From: Janthinobacterium sp. BJB426
GTDB lineage: Bacteria > Pseudomonadota > Gammaproteobacteria > Burkholderiales > Burkholderiaceae_D
Length of the DNA: 64,000 nucleotides
Direction: 5' to 3'
Assembly: GCF_002735705.1 (NCBI RefSeq)
Contig: NZ_PDZL01000003.1
Location: forward strand, 124,001-188,000
Under the pieces are notes generated by a model. That model was not told where the DNA came from. It saw only the letters and a program-made list of their open reading frames with translations, and searched no databases. Below, piece after piece: positions 20,074 to 29,730 of this stretch. Each line of letters begins with the position of its first letter. Positions within the stretch are counted from its first letter, which is position 1. Made by a program: the position numbers and the translations under genes.

Positions 20074-21666
20074 TTAGGCCGGGGGCGGCACCGACGGCAG
20101 GCTGACAATCAGGGTGGTGGTCTGGAGCTCGTCATCGACGGCGAAGGCCACCTCGCCGTATTGCGCGCGCGCCAGCAGGCGTGCCGAATACGTGCCCAGG
20201 CCGGTGCCGCCGGACTTACCGTCGGTGACGAACTTGTCGAAGAAGCGTTCGCGTATCGGTTCCGGGATCACACCCTTGTTGACGATCTCGATGCGCAACG
20301 GGCTTCCGGCGTACAGCGTGGCGATGACGCGGGTGCGCTCGGGCGCTGCCTCGCAAGCGTTCTTGATCAGATTATTCAGCAGCGAATAGGTCAGCATGGC
20401 ATCGCCCAGCGCTAGCGGAGCGTCGATGCCGACATCGAAATCGGTGTCGACCGCCAACACCAGCTGCTTACCCGCGTAAGTGGCGCGTGCCGTCTCAACC
20501 ACCCGCCGCAACATGTCGCTGATGGGCAGCGGCGCTGCATGGAGCACGTATTTTCCCGTCTCGATCTTGTACAGCTCGGTGGACAGGTTGACCATGTCGG
20601 TCACCTGCAGCATGGCCTGCTCGGCCAGCCGCAAATTCTCAAGCTGTCGGCGGTCCATGTCGGCGGCGTCGATCAGCGACTGCACTATGCCGATGGCGCC
20701 GGCCAGCGGTCCCTTGAGGTCGTGCCGCGTCATGGCCTCGACGTCATCGCGCAGGCGGGCGATGGCGAGCATATTGTCGTAATCGGCTTGCAGGTGGCGG
20801 CGCAGCTCGACGTAGCGCATGAAGTTGTCGACCCGCAGCTTCAGCTGGGCCGGGTCGATTGGTTTGGTAATGAAGTCCACCGCGCCCAACTCCATGCCTT
20901 GCAGGCGCGCGGCGTCGTCGGTAAGGGCGGTGACGAAGATGATGGGTACATTTTCTGCGCTGGGATGCTCGCGCATGCGGCGCGCCACTTCAAAACCGTC
21001 CATGCCGGGCATCATCACGTCCAGCAGCACTAGGTCGGGCGGCGTGTCGCCACAGCACAAGGCCAGTGCTTTCTCGCCGTTGTGCGCTGCCTTGATGCGG
21101 TAGCGGCCCTTGAACACATTGGCCAGCACGTACAAGTTGTCGGCAGTGTCATCGACCAAGAGCAAGGTCGGCGGCAACGGTTGCGGCGGTGGCAAATGAA
21201 CCACAGCCGGTGGCACGACGACCACATCGTCTACGGTTACAGCAACGCGCGGCGCATCGATGTTCGTGTCCGGCACTGGTGGTGCAACCTGGTGCGCCAT
21301 CGCGCGCTTGATGCTGGTGGCCAGCCGGCCCGCCGTGTAGGGTTTGACCAGCAGGTCGCTGACACCGCTGCTGATGGCCGTTTCGATGCGGCTGCGCTCG
21401 GCCTCGGCGGTGATCATAATGAACGGCATGTGCATATGGCGCGGACTGGAGCGAATCATCTGCAGTAGGGCGATGCCGGTCAACGCTGGCATATTCCAGT
21501 CGGAGATCACCAAATCATAACGCTTACGCTCAATCATGCGCCAAGCTTCGGCTCCATCGGATGCGAGCTCCACCGCCCCATAGCCGAGCGAGGTCAGTTG
21601 GCCAGCAGTGACCTTGCGCATTGTTTCGACGTCGTCGACCACCAGTATTCTCAGCACTTCTGCCAT
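20074..21666 (-). CDS. Dual-receiver histidine kinase
   Basis: A 530-residue soluble protein, convergent to the hybrid kinase with only 26 bases between stops. Residues ~5-125 are a receiver (VVDDVETMRK, VISDWNMPAL), ~165-290 a second receiver (VDDTADNLYV, LLDVMMPGMDG), and ~320-525 a kinase core with phosphoacceptor box TRHDLKGPLAGAIG and ATP-binding motifs NLIKNACEAA and GGTGLGTYSA. Two receivers ahead of a transmitter without a sensor domain suggest that its kinase activity is set by other kinases. The second receiver is very similar to that of the HD-GYP protein at 14868, which hints that the same upstream kinase feeds both; this is inference. Confidence 0.88.
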   Translation of the reverse strand: MAEVLRILVVDDVETMRKVTAGQLTSLGYGAVELASDGAEAWRMIERKRYDLVISDWNMPALTGIALLQMIRSSPRHMHMPFIMITAEAERSRIETAISSGVSDLLVKPYTAGRLATSIKRAMAHQVAPPVPDTNIDAPRVAVTVDDVVVVPPAVVHLPPPQPLPPTLLLVDDTADNLYVLANVFKGRYRIKAAHNGEKALALCCGDTPPDLVLLDVMMPGMDGFEVARRMREHPSAENVPIIFVTALTDDAARLQGMELGAVDFITKPIDPAQLKLRVDNFMRYVELRRHLQADYDNMLAIARLRDDVEAMTRHDLKGPLAGAIGIVQSLIDAADMDRRQLENLRLAEQAMLQVTDMVNLSTELYKIETGKYVLHAAPLPISDMLRRVVETARATYAGKQLVLAVDTDFDVGIDAPLALGDAMLTYSLLNNLIKNACEAAPERTRVIATLYAGSPLRIEIVNKGVIPEPIRERFFDKFVTDGKSGGTGLGTYSARLLARAQYGEVAFAVDDELQTTTLIVSLPSVPPPA

Positions 21667-22149
21667 GTCGCCCCCATGTCGGGCCTGCTACATTGCGTAG
21701 CAGACCGCCTTATTTATTATGAGGCATTTTTTTGCTGGGTTGGAGCAAAAACATTTCAACCCATCGTTATAATGTTATAAGGCACAAATAGTGTGACATG
21801 AAAAAACGGTGACCATTCTGCTTTGTTCGCGCTAGTAGCCGACGACGTGTTAGCCACGATCTTCGGCAGTTCAAGCAGATAGGACTGGCCCACAGCGCAA
21901 TGTGCAATGCGAAGAAAAAATCGCGGTACCATCGAAGGCTATCAATCGGTGGAATACGGCCTAACCGCGTCGGCTAGCGGAATACTTCACCTGAAGCTCA
22001 AGAGGAGCAATCACTCAGCATTTCAACTTCAGTCCGCCTGGCAGGGATTAAGATGTTTTCATTGGCTCGCGTGACGGAACGACTCCTACCCAAATAGCCG
22101 CCAACGTCTGCTTCTGGCCGATTGCCGACTCTTTTAGGCTAAATGCCGA
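21667..22149. other. Intergenic stretch with hairpin repeat
   Basis: About 480 bases of lower GC between the minus-strand kinase start and the KTSC gene. TTATAATGTTATAAGG near 21770 is AT-rich and may be promoter sequence for the kinase gene. A hairpin-repeat copy lies at 22106-22129. No gene with a ribosome binding site was found. Confidence 0.5.
22106..22129 (+). repeat. 24-base hairpin repeat, copy 6
   Basis: GTCTGC, 12-base loop with GGCC, GCCGAC. It lies 21 bases beyond the stop of the minus-strand KTSC gene, the same relation (downstream of a small minus-strand gene) as copies 1, 2 and 4. Confidence 0.65.
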
Positions 22150-22350
22150 TTAGCATTGGTATCGGTCTTTGATGTGCTCGTTGTAGTAAGTACCCTTGGA
22201 GTAGGTACGCATGAACGCTGCATGAACATTCGAAGGTACTCGGCAAAAGTCATAACTATGCCCTTGCTGGAATTGGATACGCATGCGAGCTGTTTGCTCG
22301 TCGTAACCAATCGCAACAATGGCACTGGAATTTACTCGAACCATTTGCAT
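22150..22350 (-). CDS. KTSC domain protein
   Basis: A 66-residue protein that is essentially one KTSC domain: VNSSAIVAIGYDEQTARMRI, FQQGHSYDFCRVPSNV and the end motif YSKGTYYNEHIKDRYQC. The SS-I-IGYD start and the G-YYN-I--Y end are diagnostic. The domain occurs alone or at the C terminus of lysyl-tRNA synthetase-like and phage proteins; its role is unknown, with nucleic-acid binding suggested. GGGAG lies 5 bases before the ATG chosen; a start seven codons upstream lacks a site. It is an isolated gene in an accessory stretch. Confidence 0.75.
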   Translation of the reverse strand: MQMVRVNSSAIVAIGYDEQTARMRIQFQQGHSYDFCRVPSNVHAAFMRTYSKGTYYNEHIKDRYQC

Positions 22351-22575
22351 GGTAGCTCCCGAAAGTGTCAAGGCTCACAATGGTAAGGCTGTTCGATTAG
22401 GAACGGCGGCCTCTGACCATTAGCAAACGATTCCACAACTGTAGCGCATTTTGCAACAAAATATCGAAAAAGAAGCCCCGATACACCAGTCATGTCAGCA
22501 ACTGCCCGGTTAAATCTCCCCAGCTTACCAATCTGCCAGCGACTGCCAGCCTCAGGCATATTAAAATACCGTCCC

Positions 22576-23454
22576 ATGACCTCCCCCGCCTCGACCTCTT
22601 CCCTCCCCGACAGCATCCTGCTCCCTTCCCTGGCCGTACTGGGAGGGCAGATTTCCGTCAATCTGGGGGCGGCGATTGCGAAGAATCTGTTTCCTGTCAT
22701 TGGCGTGGAAGGGATTACGGCGTACCGGGTGGGGTTTTCAGCGCTGATCCTGCTGGCCATCTTCCGGCCATGGCGCTATCGCCTGACGCGCAAGGATGTG
22801 CTGAACTTGCTCGTCTACGGTTCCGTGCTGGGGTTGATGAACTTGCTGATTTACCGGGCGTTTGCGCTGATACCGATCGGCATCGCTGTCGCCATCGAGG
22901 TGACGGGGCCGTTGGCCGTGGCCATGCTGTCGTCGCGGCGGCCCCGCGATTTGCTGGCCGTGGCCTGCGCCGTGTTCGGCTTGTATTTGCTGTTGCCGCT
23001 GCAAGGCAGCCCGGGCAGCCTGGATCCCGTTGGCGTGGCGTATGCACTGGGGGCGGCGCTGTGCTGGGCGCTGTACATCATCTTCGGCAAGCGGGCCTCG
23101 ACCTTGCAAGGCGGGCAAGCCGTGGCCTGGGGGATGACGGTGGCGGCCATGGTGACGGTGCCCATCGGTGTCGCGTATTCAGGCACGGCCTTGCTGGCGC
23201 CATCGATCGCGCTAATGGGCCTGGCCATTGCCATGCTGTCCAGCGCCCTGCCGTATTCGCTGGAAATCTTTGCCCTGCGCCGCTTGCCGCAAGGCGTATT
23301 TGGCATGTTCAGCAGCGCGGCGCCGGCCGTCAGCGCGCTGGCTGCCATGGCCGTGCTGGGAGAATTGCTGAGTCTGACGCAGTGGCTGGCCATCGCCTGC
23401 ATCGTGTTTGCGTCGGCTATGGCGGCGCTAGGCGCACAGGGCGGCAAGCGCTAG
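22576..23454 (+). CDS. EamA-family exporter, RhtA-like
   Basis: A 292-residue inner-membrane protein with ten predicted helices in two EamA repeats. The N-terminal repeat starts SLAVLGGQISVNLGAAIAK and contains VGFSALILLAIFRPWRYRL; the second carries ALCWALYIIFGKRAS and ALPYSLEIFALRRLPQ, a signature of the RhtA threonine/homoserine exporter group. Export of amino acids or related metabolites is likely, substrate not readable. The start at 22576 gives the family's usual length; a longer frame from 22492 has no ribosome binding site. Monocistronic. Confidence 0.8.
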   Translation: MTSPASTSSLPDSILLPSLAVLGGQISVNLGAAIAKNLFPVIGVEGITAYRVGFSALILLAIFRPWRYRLTRKDVLNLLVYGSVLGLMNLLIYRAFALIPIGIAVAIEVTGPLAVAMLSSRRPRDLLAVACAVFGLYLLLPLQGSPGSLDPVGVAYALGAALCWALYIIFGKRASTLQGGQAVAWGMTVAAMVTVPIGVAYSGTALLAPSIALMGLAIAMLSSALPYSLEIFALRRLPQGVFGMFSSAAPAVSALAAMAVLGELLSLTQWLAIACIVFASAMAALGAQGGKR

Positions 23455-23596
23455 CGGAATTCACTCTACCCGGCAGCAACTCCTGCAGCGTAGCCTGTGC
23501 CGCGTCCTGGCATCGCTGCCCAGCTGACAGGCAGCTTTTGATGCCCGCCTGTAAAATGCGTCATTGCTCGCCATATCTTGCCTTTCCGCTTCACCG

Positions 23597-24013
23597 ATGA
23601 CATCCACATTTCTTTTTCGCTGGCTCTCCCCTTTAAGCGCTGCAGCCTTGCTGCTGGCGCCAATCGCCATGGCCAACGCGGCCGCGCCAGCCGCTGCGGT
23701 CGCCCTCACTGGCAATGCCGAAGCAGGCAAGGCCGCGTTCCGCAAGTGCGCCTCCTGCCACCAGGTGGGGCCATCGGCGCGCGGCGGCTTCGGCCCCAAG
23801 CTGACGGGGGTGATCGGCCGCAAAGCCGGTGCCACCACCGACTATAAATACTCGGCGGCCATGAAAAACGCGAATATCGTCTGGACCGAACAGAACCTGG
23901 CCGGCTTCCTGAAAGCCCCGAGCGATTTCATTCCCGGCAATAACATGCGTTTCTGGGGCATCGGCAACGCCCAGCAAGTGGCCGACCTGCTGGCCTATCT
24001 GCGCACGCAGTAA
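23597..24013 (+). CDS. Class I c-type cytochrome, secreted
   Basis: A 138-residue periplasmic electron carrier. Signal peptide ends near MANAAAP. Haem attaches covalently at CASCHQVG, with GPKLTGVIGRKAG after it as in mitochondrial-type cytochrome c, and the axial methionine is in IPGNNMRFWG. The C-terminal helix ADLLAYLRTQ closes the fold. It would shuttle electrons to a terminal oxidase or peroxidase. The start at 23597 is taken because it begins the signal peptide. Confidence 0.88.
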   Translation: MTSTFLFRWLSPLSAAALLLAPIAMANAAAPAAAVALTGNAEAGKAAFRKCASCHQVGPSARGGFGPKLTGVIGRKAGATTDYKYSAAMKNANIVWTEQNLAGFLKAPSDFIPGNNMRFWGIGNAQQVADLLAYLRTQ

Positions 24014-24060
24014 GCACACAGGCACACCGCCTCAAGCCCCCTCAAACCCATTACGCCCGA

Positions 24061-24423
24061 TCAAGCTCCTAGCGCTTGCAGCACGCCCTTGCGCTTCTTG
24101 TGCGCCGCTTCATAGTCGCGCAGGTGGTGCAACTGGGCGGCCGACAGGCCACCCAGCTTGTCGCGTATCTGCGCCACTGTCAGGTGCTGGTATCCTGCAA
24201 TCGGCAAGTCGCGCGCCGCCGCTGTGCCGGCAGCCTTGGCCGCAGGCTTTTCATCACGCTGGCGGCCTTGCGCCTTCTGCGTTTCACCCGCCTGCGCCCT
24301 TTGCTTGTTCACGATGCGCGCGGCAACTTCCTCCTCGCGGCCCGGATAGCGCCCCTCCTGCTTGAACTCTTTTTCCAGCTGCTTGAATTCGCGCTCGCGC
24401 TTGGGGCTGGCACCGACAGGCAT
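24061..24423 (-). CDS. Conserved basic protein, plasmid-stabilisation-type
   Basis: A 120-residue very polar protein. The N-terminal half (EREFKQLEKEFKQEGRYPGR, EEEVAARIVNKQRAQAGET) is the conserved part of small proteobacterial proteins often labelled plasmid stabilization protein. The C-terminal half LTVAQIRDKLGGLSAAQLHHL resembles a Rho-N/SAP-type helix-extended motif that binds nucleic acid. Cytoplasmic. The family label is historical and no partner gene is present; its function is not established. It lies 12 bases from the DUF378 gene stop and may be co-transcribed with it. Confidence 0.65.
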   Translation of the reverse strand: MPVGASPKREREFKQLEKEFKQEGRYPGREEEVAARIVNKQRAQAGETQKAQGRQRDEKPAAKAAGTAAARDLPIAGYQHLTVAQIRDKLGGLSAAQLHHLRDYEAAHKKRKGVLQALGA

Positions 24424-24435
24424 GCGTCCTCCCGT

Positions 24436-24699
24436 CTAGGGCTTGGCTGGCAGCTTGCGCACGCACAGATAGATGGAGTACAGCGCAGCCAGCCCCACCA
24501 GCACGTACACGCCGCGCGATGCCGTCGACATGGCGCCCAGGATGCGGGCCACGATGTCGATATCGAACAAGCCCACGAGCGCCCAGTTCAAGCCACCCAC
24601 GATCAAGAGGATCATGGAGATCCAGTCGACCACGTTCAGGCGCTTTGCCGTCATTTCCTCGTTTGCCGCACCGTCCGATCCTGCCTGGATATTCGCCAT
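24436..24699 (-). CDS. DUF378 family membrane protein
   Basis: An 87-residue inner-membrane protein with two helices: LNVVDWISMILLIVGGLNWA (the family signature, with GGLNW) and GVYVLVGLAALYSIYLCV. YuzA-like proteins of this family have no known function. AGGAGG lies 6 bases before ATG; the longer frame to 24780 is not supported. Confidence 0.85.
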   Translation of the reverse strand: MANIQAGSDGAANEEMTAKRLNVVDWISMILLIVGGLNWALVGLFDIDIVARILGAMSTASRGVYVLVGLAALYSIYLCVRKLPAKP

Positions 24700-25025
24700 G
24701 TCAGCCTCCTGTAAATTAGAGTAGAAGAAAGACCCGCCGCCGGGCCTGTACAAAGAACAGTGTAGGCGCGGCACTGCCATGCGCCAGTCGGACGATGCCG
24801 GGTATTGAGGTAGGACGGGTCTGTAATACGGTAGGTGATTTTATCTGGCAACATGCAATGCCGCTGTTGCTAAACAGGCAGTGACTAATTCCAATATGGA
24901 AATATTTATAGATTACTTAGTACCGCGCTGCTACACTCATTTCACCCCAGCAACTTCAGGGGACAAGCGCCGCATCATGCCGCAGGCATGGAAGACGGCC
25001 ACCATGGGACAACAGCTGAGGGGAC
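24700..25025. other. Intergenic region before chemoreceptor gene
   Basis: About 326 bases separating divergent DUF378 and chemoreceptor genes. An inverted repeat TTCCA-ATA-TGGAA lies at 24889-24901 in an AT-rich patch and could be an operator. No sigma-28 type promoter is evident and no gene is seen. Confidence 0.45.
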
Positions 25026-26414
25026 ATGAATATTTCAAACATACGTATCGGTGTGCGCCTGACCGCAGGCTTTTTGCTCACTTCGCTTTTACTGGCCGTG
25101 GTGGTGCTTATCAGCACGTGGCAGCTGTCGACCGTGAGCGGGGAAATCGACAGCAGCGTGAACCAGCGCTATGCGCGCATCGCACAATTGCAAGCCGCGC
25201 GCAACAGCACGCAAGAACAGCCGACCCTGCACGAACTCGACCAGCAGATCGCCACGCAATCGGCGCAGATGCGCACGGCGGCCGAGGCGGCCATGGCCCG
25301 CGCCCACGATACCAGCGTGCTCATCATTGCACTGGGCCTGGTCGGCGGCGTGTTGAGCCTGGCCACGGCCTGGTTCATCAGCAGCGGCATCGTGCGGCCC
25401 TTGCGGCATGCCGTCAAAGTGGCGCGCAAGGTGGCTGGCGGCGACTTGAGCGAGCATATCCGCGTCGATTCCAGCGATGAAGTGGGGCAACTGCTGCAGG
25501 CGCTGAAAGACATGAATGCCAGCTTGATCACGATCGTGGGCGAGGTGCGCAGCGGCACGCACGACATCGCGGGCGCTTCGGGTGAAATTGCCGCCGGCAA
25601 CCTGGACTTGTCGCAGCGCACGCAGGCGCAAGCCAGTTCGCTGGAACGCACGGCCGCCTCGATGGACGAGCTGACGGGCACCGTCAAGCAAAATGCCGAT
25701 AACGCACGGCAAGCCAATCAGCTGGCGCAATCGGCCGCGGCAGTGGCCGGCAAAGGGGGCACGGTGGTGGCACAAGTGGTCGATACCATGAGCTCGATCA
25801 ACGCTTCATCGAAAAAGATCGTTGACATCATCGGCGTCATCGACGCCATCGCCTTCCAGACGAATATCCTCGCCCTGAACGCGGCCGTGGAAGCAGCGCG
25901 GGCCGGCGAACAGGGGCGCGGCTTTGCCGTCGTCGCCGCTGAAGTGCGCACCCTGGCGCAACGCTCGGCCGGCGCAGCCAGGGAAATCAAGCAGCTGATC
26001 GGCGATTCCGTCGAGCGGGTCGATGCTGGCGCGCGCCTGGTCGACACGGCCGGCGCCACCATGCGCGAGATCGTGGCCAGCGTACACCGCGTCACGGACA
26101 TCATGGGCGAAATCAGCATGGCCAGCGGCGAGCAATTGTCAGGCATCGAACAAGTCAATGCCGCCATCGTGCAGATGGAACAGGTGACGCAGCAAAATGC
26201 GGCCCTGGTGGAGCAAGCGTCGACGGCGGCGGCCAGCATGCAGCAGCGCGCCACGCTACTGTCGGGCACGGTGGGCATTTTCAAGCTGAGCCGTGACCAA
26301 GCGTCAGCCCAAGCCGCGCACGGCATCAGCCTGGTGGCCCCGCAGGCCACTCACGCTGTCTCCGCGCCAGCAAATCGCCCTGCCACAACCGTTAGAGCGC
26401 GGCTGAAAGCCTGA
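25026..26414 (+). CDS. Methyl-accepting chemotaxis protein
   Basis: A 462-residue chemoreceptor with an unusually short periplasmic part. TM1 (~10-32), a periplasmic helical segment of only ~70 residues, TM2 (~95-118), HAMP, then the signalling hairpin. The tip that contacts CheA/CheW is intact: [20 protein letters not shown] followed by [19 protein letters not shown]. The flanking methylation helices and a C-terminal alanine-rich tail follow, without a CheR-binding pentapeptide. The ligand cannot be inferred; a short sensor suggests detection of small ions, membrane or energy state. Chemotaxis genes are not adjacent, so it is an orphan receptor. Confidence 0.9.
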   Translation: MNISNIRIGVRLTAGFLLTSLLLAVVVLISTWQLSTVSGEIDSSVNQRYARIAQLQAARNSTQEQPTLHELDQQIATQSAQMRTAAEAAMARAHDTSVLIIALGLVGGVLSLATAWFISSGIVRPLRHAVKVARKVAGGDLSEHIRVDSSDEVGQLLQALKDMNASLITIVGEVRSGTHDIAGASGEIAAGNLDLSQRTQAQASSLERTAASMDELTGTVKQNADNARQANQLAQSAAAVAGKGGTVVAQVVDTMSSINASSKKIVDIIGVIDAIAFQTNILALNAAVEAARAGEQGRGFAVVAAEVRTLAQRSAGAAREIKQLIGDSVERVDAGARLVDTAGATMREIVASVHRVTDIMGEISMASGEQLSGIEQVNAAIVQMEQVTQQNAALVEQASTAAASMQQRATLLSGTVGIFKLSRDQASAQAAHGISLVAPQATHAVSAPANRPATTVRARLKA

Positions 26415-26444
26415 GTTCCCCCGCCATCGCCGCGCCGCTCTCAT

Positions 26445-26969
26445 TTATAGCTGTTTGTACATGACCGTGGTGGCGTCCAGCCGGTCGCCGGCCGGCGCCA
26501 GAGCATAGCCGGGGATGCTACCGGCCACCACATAGCCGAGCGACAAATACAGCGGTTCCGCATGGTCGCTGCTGCGCGTGTCCAGGGTCAACAGGCTGCG
26601 CGGCAAGAGGCGCGCCTGCTCTTCCAGCGCCTGCATCAGCTGGCGCGCGAGGCCTTGGCGGCGGAAAGCAGGCCCGACCAGCAACTTGCGCACTTCGGCC
26701 CGGTGCGCCTGGTTGGGATTGGTATCCCAATCCAGCTGCACTGCGCCGGCCACACGGCCATCGACTTCGGCCACCAGCAGCAGGCGCACGCCGCGCGTGA
26801 CGGCCGGCAACACGTTATCCGTCCAGAACGCCTGGCTGGCCGCCATGTCGAAGGGCAAGATAAAACCGATGCTGGCGCCGTCGAGCACGCAGTCTTGTAG
26901 CAAGACGCCCAGTTCCGGCAAACGTACACGAATATCGGTGGACGAGAAATGGCGTAGCGATGCGGACAT
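26445..26969 (-). CDS. GNAT family N-acetyltransferase
   Basis: A 174-residue acetyl-CoA dependent acyltransferase. The acetyl-CoA pyrophosphate loop is AFRRQGLARQLMQ (Q/RxxGxG/A type) after AEVRKLLVGP, and the final strand includes YLSLGYVVAGSIPGYAL. The ATG at 26969 has GAGG upstream; a TTG start overlapping the regulator gene is possible. It directly follows an XRE-cupin regulator (7-base gap), an arrangement found in many proteobacteria in which the regulator controls its GNAT partner. Substrate unknown. Confidence 0.85.
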   Translation of the reverse strand: MSASLRHFSSTDIRVRLPELGVLLQDCVLDGASIGFILPFDMAASQAFWTDNVLPAVTRGVRLLLVAEVDGRVAGAVQLDWDTNPNQAHRAEVRKLLVGPAFRRQGLARQLMQALEEQARLLPRSLLTLDTRSSDHAEPLYLSLGYVVAGSIPGYALAPAGDRLDATTVMYKQL

Positions 26970-26976
26970 GGCGACC

Positions 26977-27537
26977 TCAGACAAGAAAGAGAAAATAGCG
27001 GGCGCCGCTGTCCGGCGGCGTCATGAACGCGCTGGCGCCATGCAACTGGTAGCGCAGGCAGTCACCAGCTTGTAAATCGTGCGAGCGGCCGTCGACTGTC
27101 ACGTTCAGCTTGCCTTCCTGCAGCAACAGATGGTGTTCCATGCCAGGCCGGGGCGAGGCGGCATAACTGATCGTCACGCCAGCGCCCAGTTCGCATTCGA
27201 GCGCTTCGCCGGCCAGCGCACGCGACGGCGGCGAGACGGAGCGGCGGATAAAACCGGTAACCGGGTCCGCCCACACGCTTTGCCCGGCCCGCCGCAGCAC
27301 GGGCGGAAAATCGTCTTCCACCATCCGCAGCAGACGCGACATGGCCAGGCCATACGCGGCGCACAACTTGCCCAGCACGTTTGTCGTCGGGCTGACTTCG
27401 CCATTTTCCAGGCGCGACAGGGTGGCGCGGCTGACCTGACTGGCACTGGCCAGCTGATCCAGCGACCAGCCCCGCTCCACGCGCAACTGCTTTAAACGCG
27501 CTGCCAGCCGTTGTTCCGTATCACTCTCTGTAAGCAT
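26977..27537 (-). CDS. XRE-family regulator with cupin sensor domain
   Basis: A 186-residue transcription regulator. The HTH (residues ~10-65) includes LKQLRVERGWSLDQLASASQ and SRATLSRLENGEVSPTT. The C-terminal cupin domain (GMEHHLLLQEGKLNVTV, LQAGDCLRYQL) would bind a small ligand. The start is placed at 27537; an ATG at 27549 lies within the operator-like palindrome. It heads an operon with the GNAT gene and probably represses it and itself. Confidence 0.87.
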   Translation of the reverse strand: MLTESDTEQRLAARLKQLRVERGWSLDQLASASQVSRATLSRLENGEVSPTTNVLGKLCAAYGLAMSRLLRMVEDDFPPVLRRAGQSVWADPVTGFIRRSVSPPSRALAGEALECELGAGVTISYAASPRPGMEHHLLLQEGKLNVTVDGRSHDLQAGDCLRYQLHGASAFMTPPDSGARYFLFLV

Positions 27538-27545
27538 TGCATTTT

Positions 27546-27569
27546 CCATATATGGGAATTTATCCCATA
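27546..27569. promoter_or_regulatory. Operator-like inverted repeat at XRE start
   Basis: TATGGGA (27551-27557), 5-base spacer, TCCCATA (27563-27569) is a perfect inverted repeat; the overlapping CCATATATGG (27546-27555) adds a second palindrome. It lies 10-30 bases upstream of the regulator's start, a standard position for autoregulation, and within the divergent region toward the reductase gene at 27666. Confidence 0.55.
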
Positions 27570-27665
27570 AAGGGGAATCTGGCAAGCAATCGCTGCACAG
27601 TTGCTCAGCGCACAGACCTGCGGCCGGCCCTCAGGCACGATGCACCATCACTTCAAGGAGAAGCC

Positions 27666-28754
27666 ATGGTCGCCACTCCCTCCACTCCCGAGCTACGCCT
27701 GGGCCAGTCGCCCGCGCCACTGGGCAGGGTTGAATTTCATCTGCAATTCATCCGCTCGTTTGCCGATCCCACGTTCGACGCCGTGCGCGACGCCCTGGTG
27801 CAGGTGGAAGAAGTGGCGTGGAAGAATTACCAGGATGGCCGTAAGGCGCCAGTGACACAGAAAGCGGGGCCCGGCTTTCTTGACCCCGACTACGACTTGT
27901 CCGTGGAGTGGAAAGCCACGCGCGACCGCTTGCTGGCCGCCGAAACGCGCCAGAAAGATTCCGCCACGCCATCGCGCGTACTGCTGATCTGCGGCGCGGC
28001 GCGCAATGACGGTTCGTGCCCCGGCGAAATCTCGAAGACGTGGCGCATGACGCAGTGGGCCAGTGAAATATTGCAGGCCGACCACATCGAAGCGGACGTG
28101 CTGGACCTGAGCCTGCTGACCTCCTCGTATGATTTGCACATTCATCCGTGCAAGGGCTGCGTCTCAACGGCCATGCCCCTGTGCCACTGGCCGTGCAGCT
28201 GCTACCCGAACCATGGCGCACGACAGACGAATGACTGGATGGCGGAGATTTACGAACGCTGGACGGCCGCGCACGCCGTCATCATCCTCACGCCCGTGTA
28301 CTGGTACCAGACGCCCAGCGTGCTGAAACTGATGATAGACCGGCTCGTGTGCGCCGATGGCGGCAACCCCGATCCCACGTCCACGCACGGCAAGAAAGCC
28401 GTGGAAGCGAAAGCGCTGGAATTGCAAGGCTGGAATTACCCGAAACACCTGGCCGGGCGCGCGTATGGCCTCGTCGTGCACGGCGACGTGGCCGGTATCG
28501 AAGGCGTGCGGCGGGGTTTGTCCGACTGGCTGGACTGGATGGGCCTGGTCGACGCGGGCGCCAAGTCGCGGCTGGACCGCTACACCGGCTATTACGACAG
28601 TTACGCGCAAAGCCATGACACTCTGGACCGCGACACCAAGATGCAGGAAGAAGTGTGCAACGTGGCGCGCGCCGTGGCGGAAGCCGTCAAGCGGTTGCGC
28701 GCTGGTACGCTGGCCCCGCCCGATGCGAACCTGTCGCCACCACGGCCCAAGTAA
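27666..28754 (+). CDS. Flavodoxin-fold NAD(P)H-dependent FMN reductase-like protein
   Basis: A 362-residue protein. An N-terminal ~110-residue extension precedes a flavodoxin-like domain with RVLLICGAARNDGSCPGE as FMN phosphate loop and ILTPVYWYQTPSVLKLMIDR as the second flavin contact. A cysteine-rich insertion (HPCKGCVSTAMPLCHWPCSC) could hold a metal or redox disulfide. AAGGAG precedes ATG. It is divergent from the XRE-GNAT operon, so the operator at 27546 might control both. Likely an oxidoreductase acting on quinones, metals or other acceptors; substrate unknown. Confidence 0.75.
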   Translation: MVATPSTPELRLGQSPAPLGRVEFHLQFIRSFADPTFDAVRDALVQVEEVAWKNYQDGRKAPVTQKAGPGFLDPDYDLSVEWKATRDRLLAAETRQKDSATPSRVLLICGAARNDGSCPGEISKTWRMTQWASEILQADHIEADVLDLSLLTSSYDLHIHPCKGCVSTAMPLCHWPCSCYPNHGARQTNDWMAEIYERWTAAHAVIILTPVYWYQTPSVLKLMIDRLVCADGGNPDPTSTHGKKAVEAKALELQGWNYPKHLAGRAYGLVVHGDVAGIEGVRRGLSDWLDWMGLVDAGAKSRLDRYTGYYDSYAQSHDTLDRDTKMQEEVCNVARAVAEAVKRLRAGTLAPPDANLSPPRPK

Positions 28755-28764
28755 GACGCGCCCG

Positions 28765-29667
28765 CTAGCCCGCCATGCGCGACGCGTGGCGGCACAATTC
28801 CAGGAAACCCGCCAGGCGCGGCGAGAGAATCTTCTTGGACTGGCGGATCAGATAAAAGTTGCGCTCCAGGGGCGGCAGCATGGTCTCGAGCTCCACCAGT
28901 TGCCCGCTGGCCAGCAGATCTGCCACGACGACCCGTGACAGGCAGGCGATGCCGAGACCGGCCGCGGCGCCATATTTGATGGCTTCCGAATTGCTGAACT
29001 CGCCTGCGGCGCGCAGATAGTGCAGATACGGCACCAATGCTTGCTCCACGGCTTCGCGTGTGCCAGAGCCCGCTTCGCGCAGCAGCCAGCCCGCCTGGTT
29101 CAGCTCCGTAAAACTGAGCAAATGGCGCAGCTGGGCCAGCGGGTGCGTGGGCGCGGCCACGATCAGCATCTGGTCCGTCAGCCACGGTTCCACCAGCAAG
29201 CCCGCTTCGTGGCACGGCCCTTCGATCAGGCCGATATCGACACGGAATTCCGCCACGGCGGCCGCGATGTCGGCCGTGTTGGCAATCGTCACCTGCGGAA
29301 TGCTGCGCCCGTACTGCTGCGCTGCCATCGCCAGAATCTGCGGTAGCAGATAGATGCCTATCGTCGTGCTGGCGCCGATTTGCAGGCTGACGGGCACGGA
29401 CGGGTCCGCGCCCGCGAACTGGCGCTCGATGCTGGCGGCCCCGTCGCGCATCTGCCGCGCCTGCGGCAACAGCAAACGGCCATTGTCGTTGAGCAGCAGT
29501 CGCTTGCCCACCCGGTCGAACAGTTGCGCACCGAGCAAGGTTTCCAGTTCATTCAGGGCCGCGCTGGTGGCAGATTGCGACAGCGCAATCAGTTCGCCGG
29601 CCGCACTGGTGCTGCCCGTGTCCGCCACGGCCAGGAAAATCTGCAGTTGCCGCAAGGTCAACGCCAT
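28765..29667 (-). CDS. LysR-family regulator, YeiE-like
   Basis: A 300-residue regulator. The winged HTH is at the N terminus ([20 protein letters not shown], then [20 protein letters not shown]), and a periplasmic-binding-like effector domain follows ([18 protein letters not shown]). It is divergent from a YeiH homologue; the YeiE/YeiH pairing is conserved in many proteobacteria and YeiE is described as a sulfite-responsive regulator. On this basis it probably controls the neighbour. Its stop lies 10 bases from that of the convergent reductase gene. Confidence 0.85.
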   Translation of the reverse strand: MALTLRQLQIFLAVADTGSTSAAGELIALSQSATSAALNELETLLGAQLFDRVGKRLLLNDNGRLLLPQARQMRDGAASIERQFAGADPSVPVSLQIGASTTIGIYLLPQILAMAAQQYGRSIPQVTIANTADIAAAVAEFRVDIGLIEGPCHEAGLLVEPWLTDQMLIVAAPTHPLAQLRHLLSFTELNQAGWLLREAGSGTREAVEQALVPYLHYLRAAGEFSNSEAIKYGAAAGLGIACLSRVVVADLLASGQLVELETMLPPLERNFYLIRQSKKILSPRLAGFLELCRHASRMAG

Positions 29668-29730
29668 CTCATGTACTCACTCAATAGGTTAAACATACAA
29701 AAACAATCCGTTTTACCATTTAATCGACGA

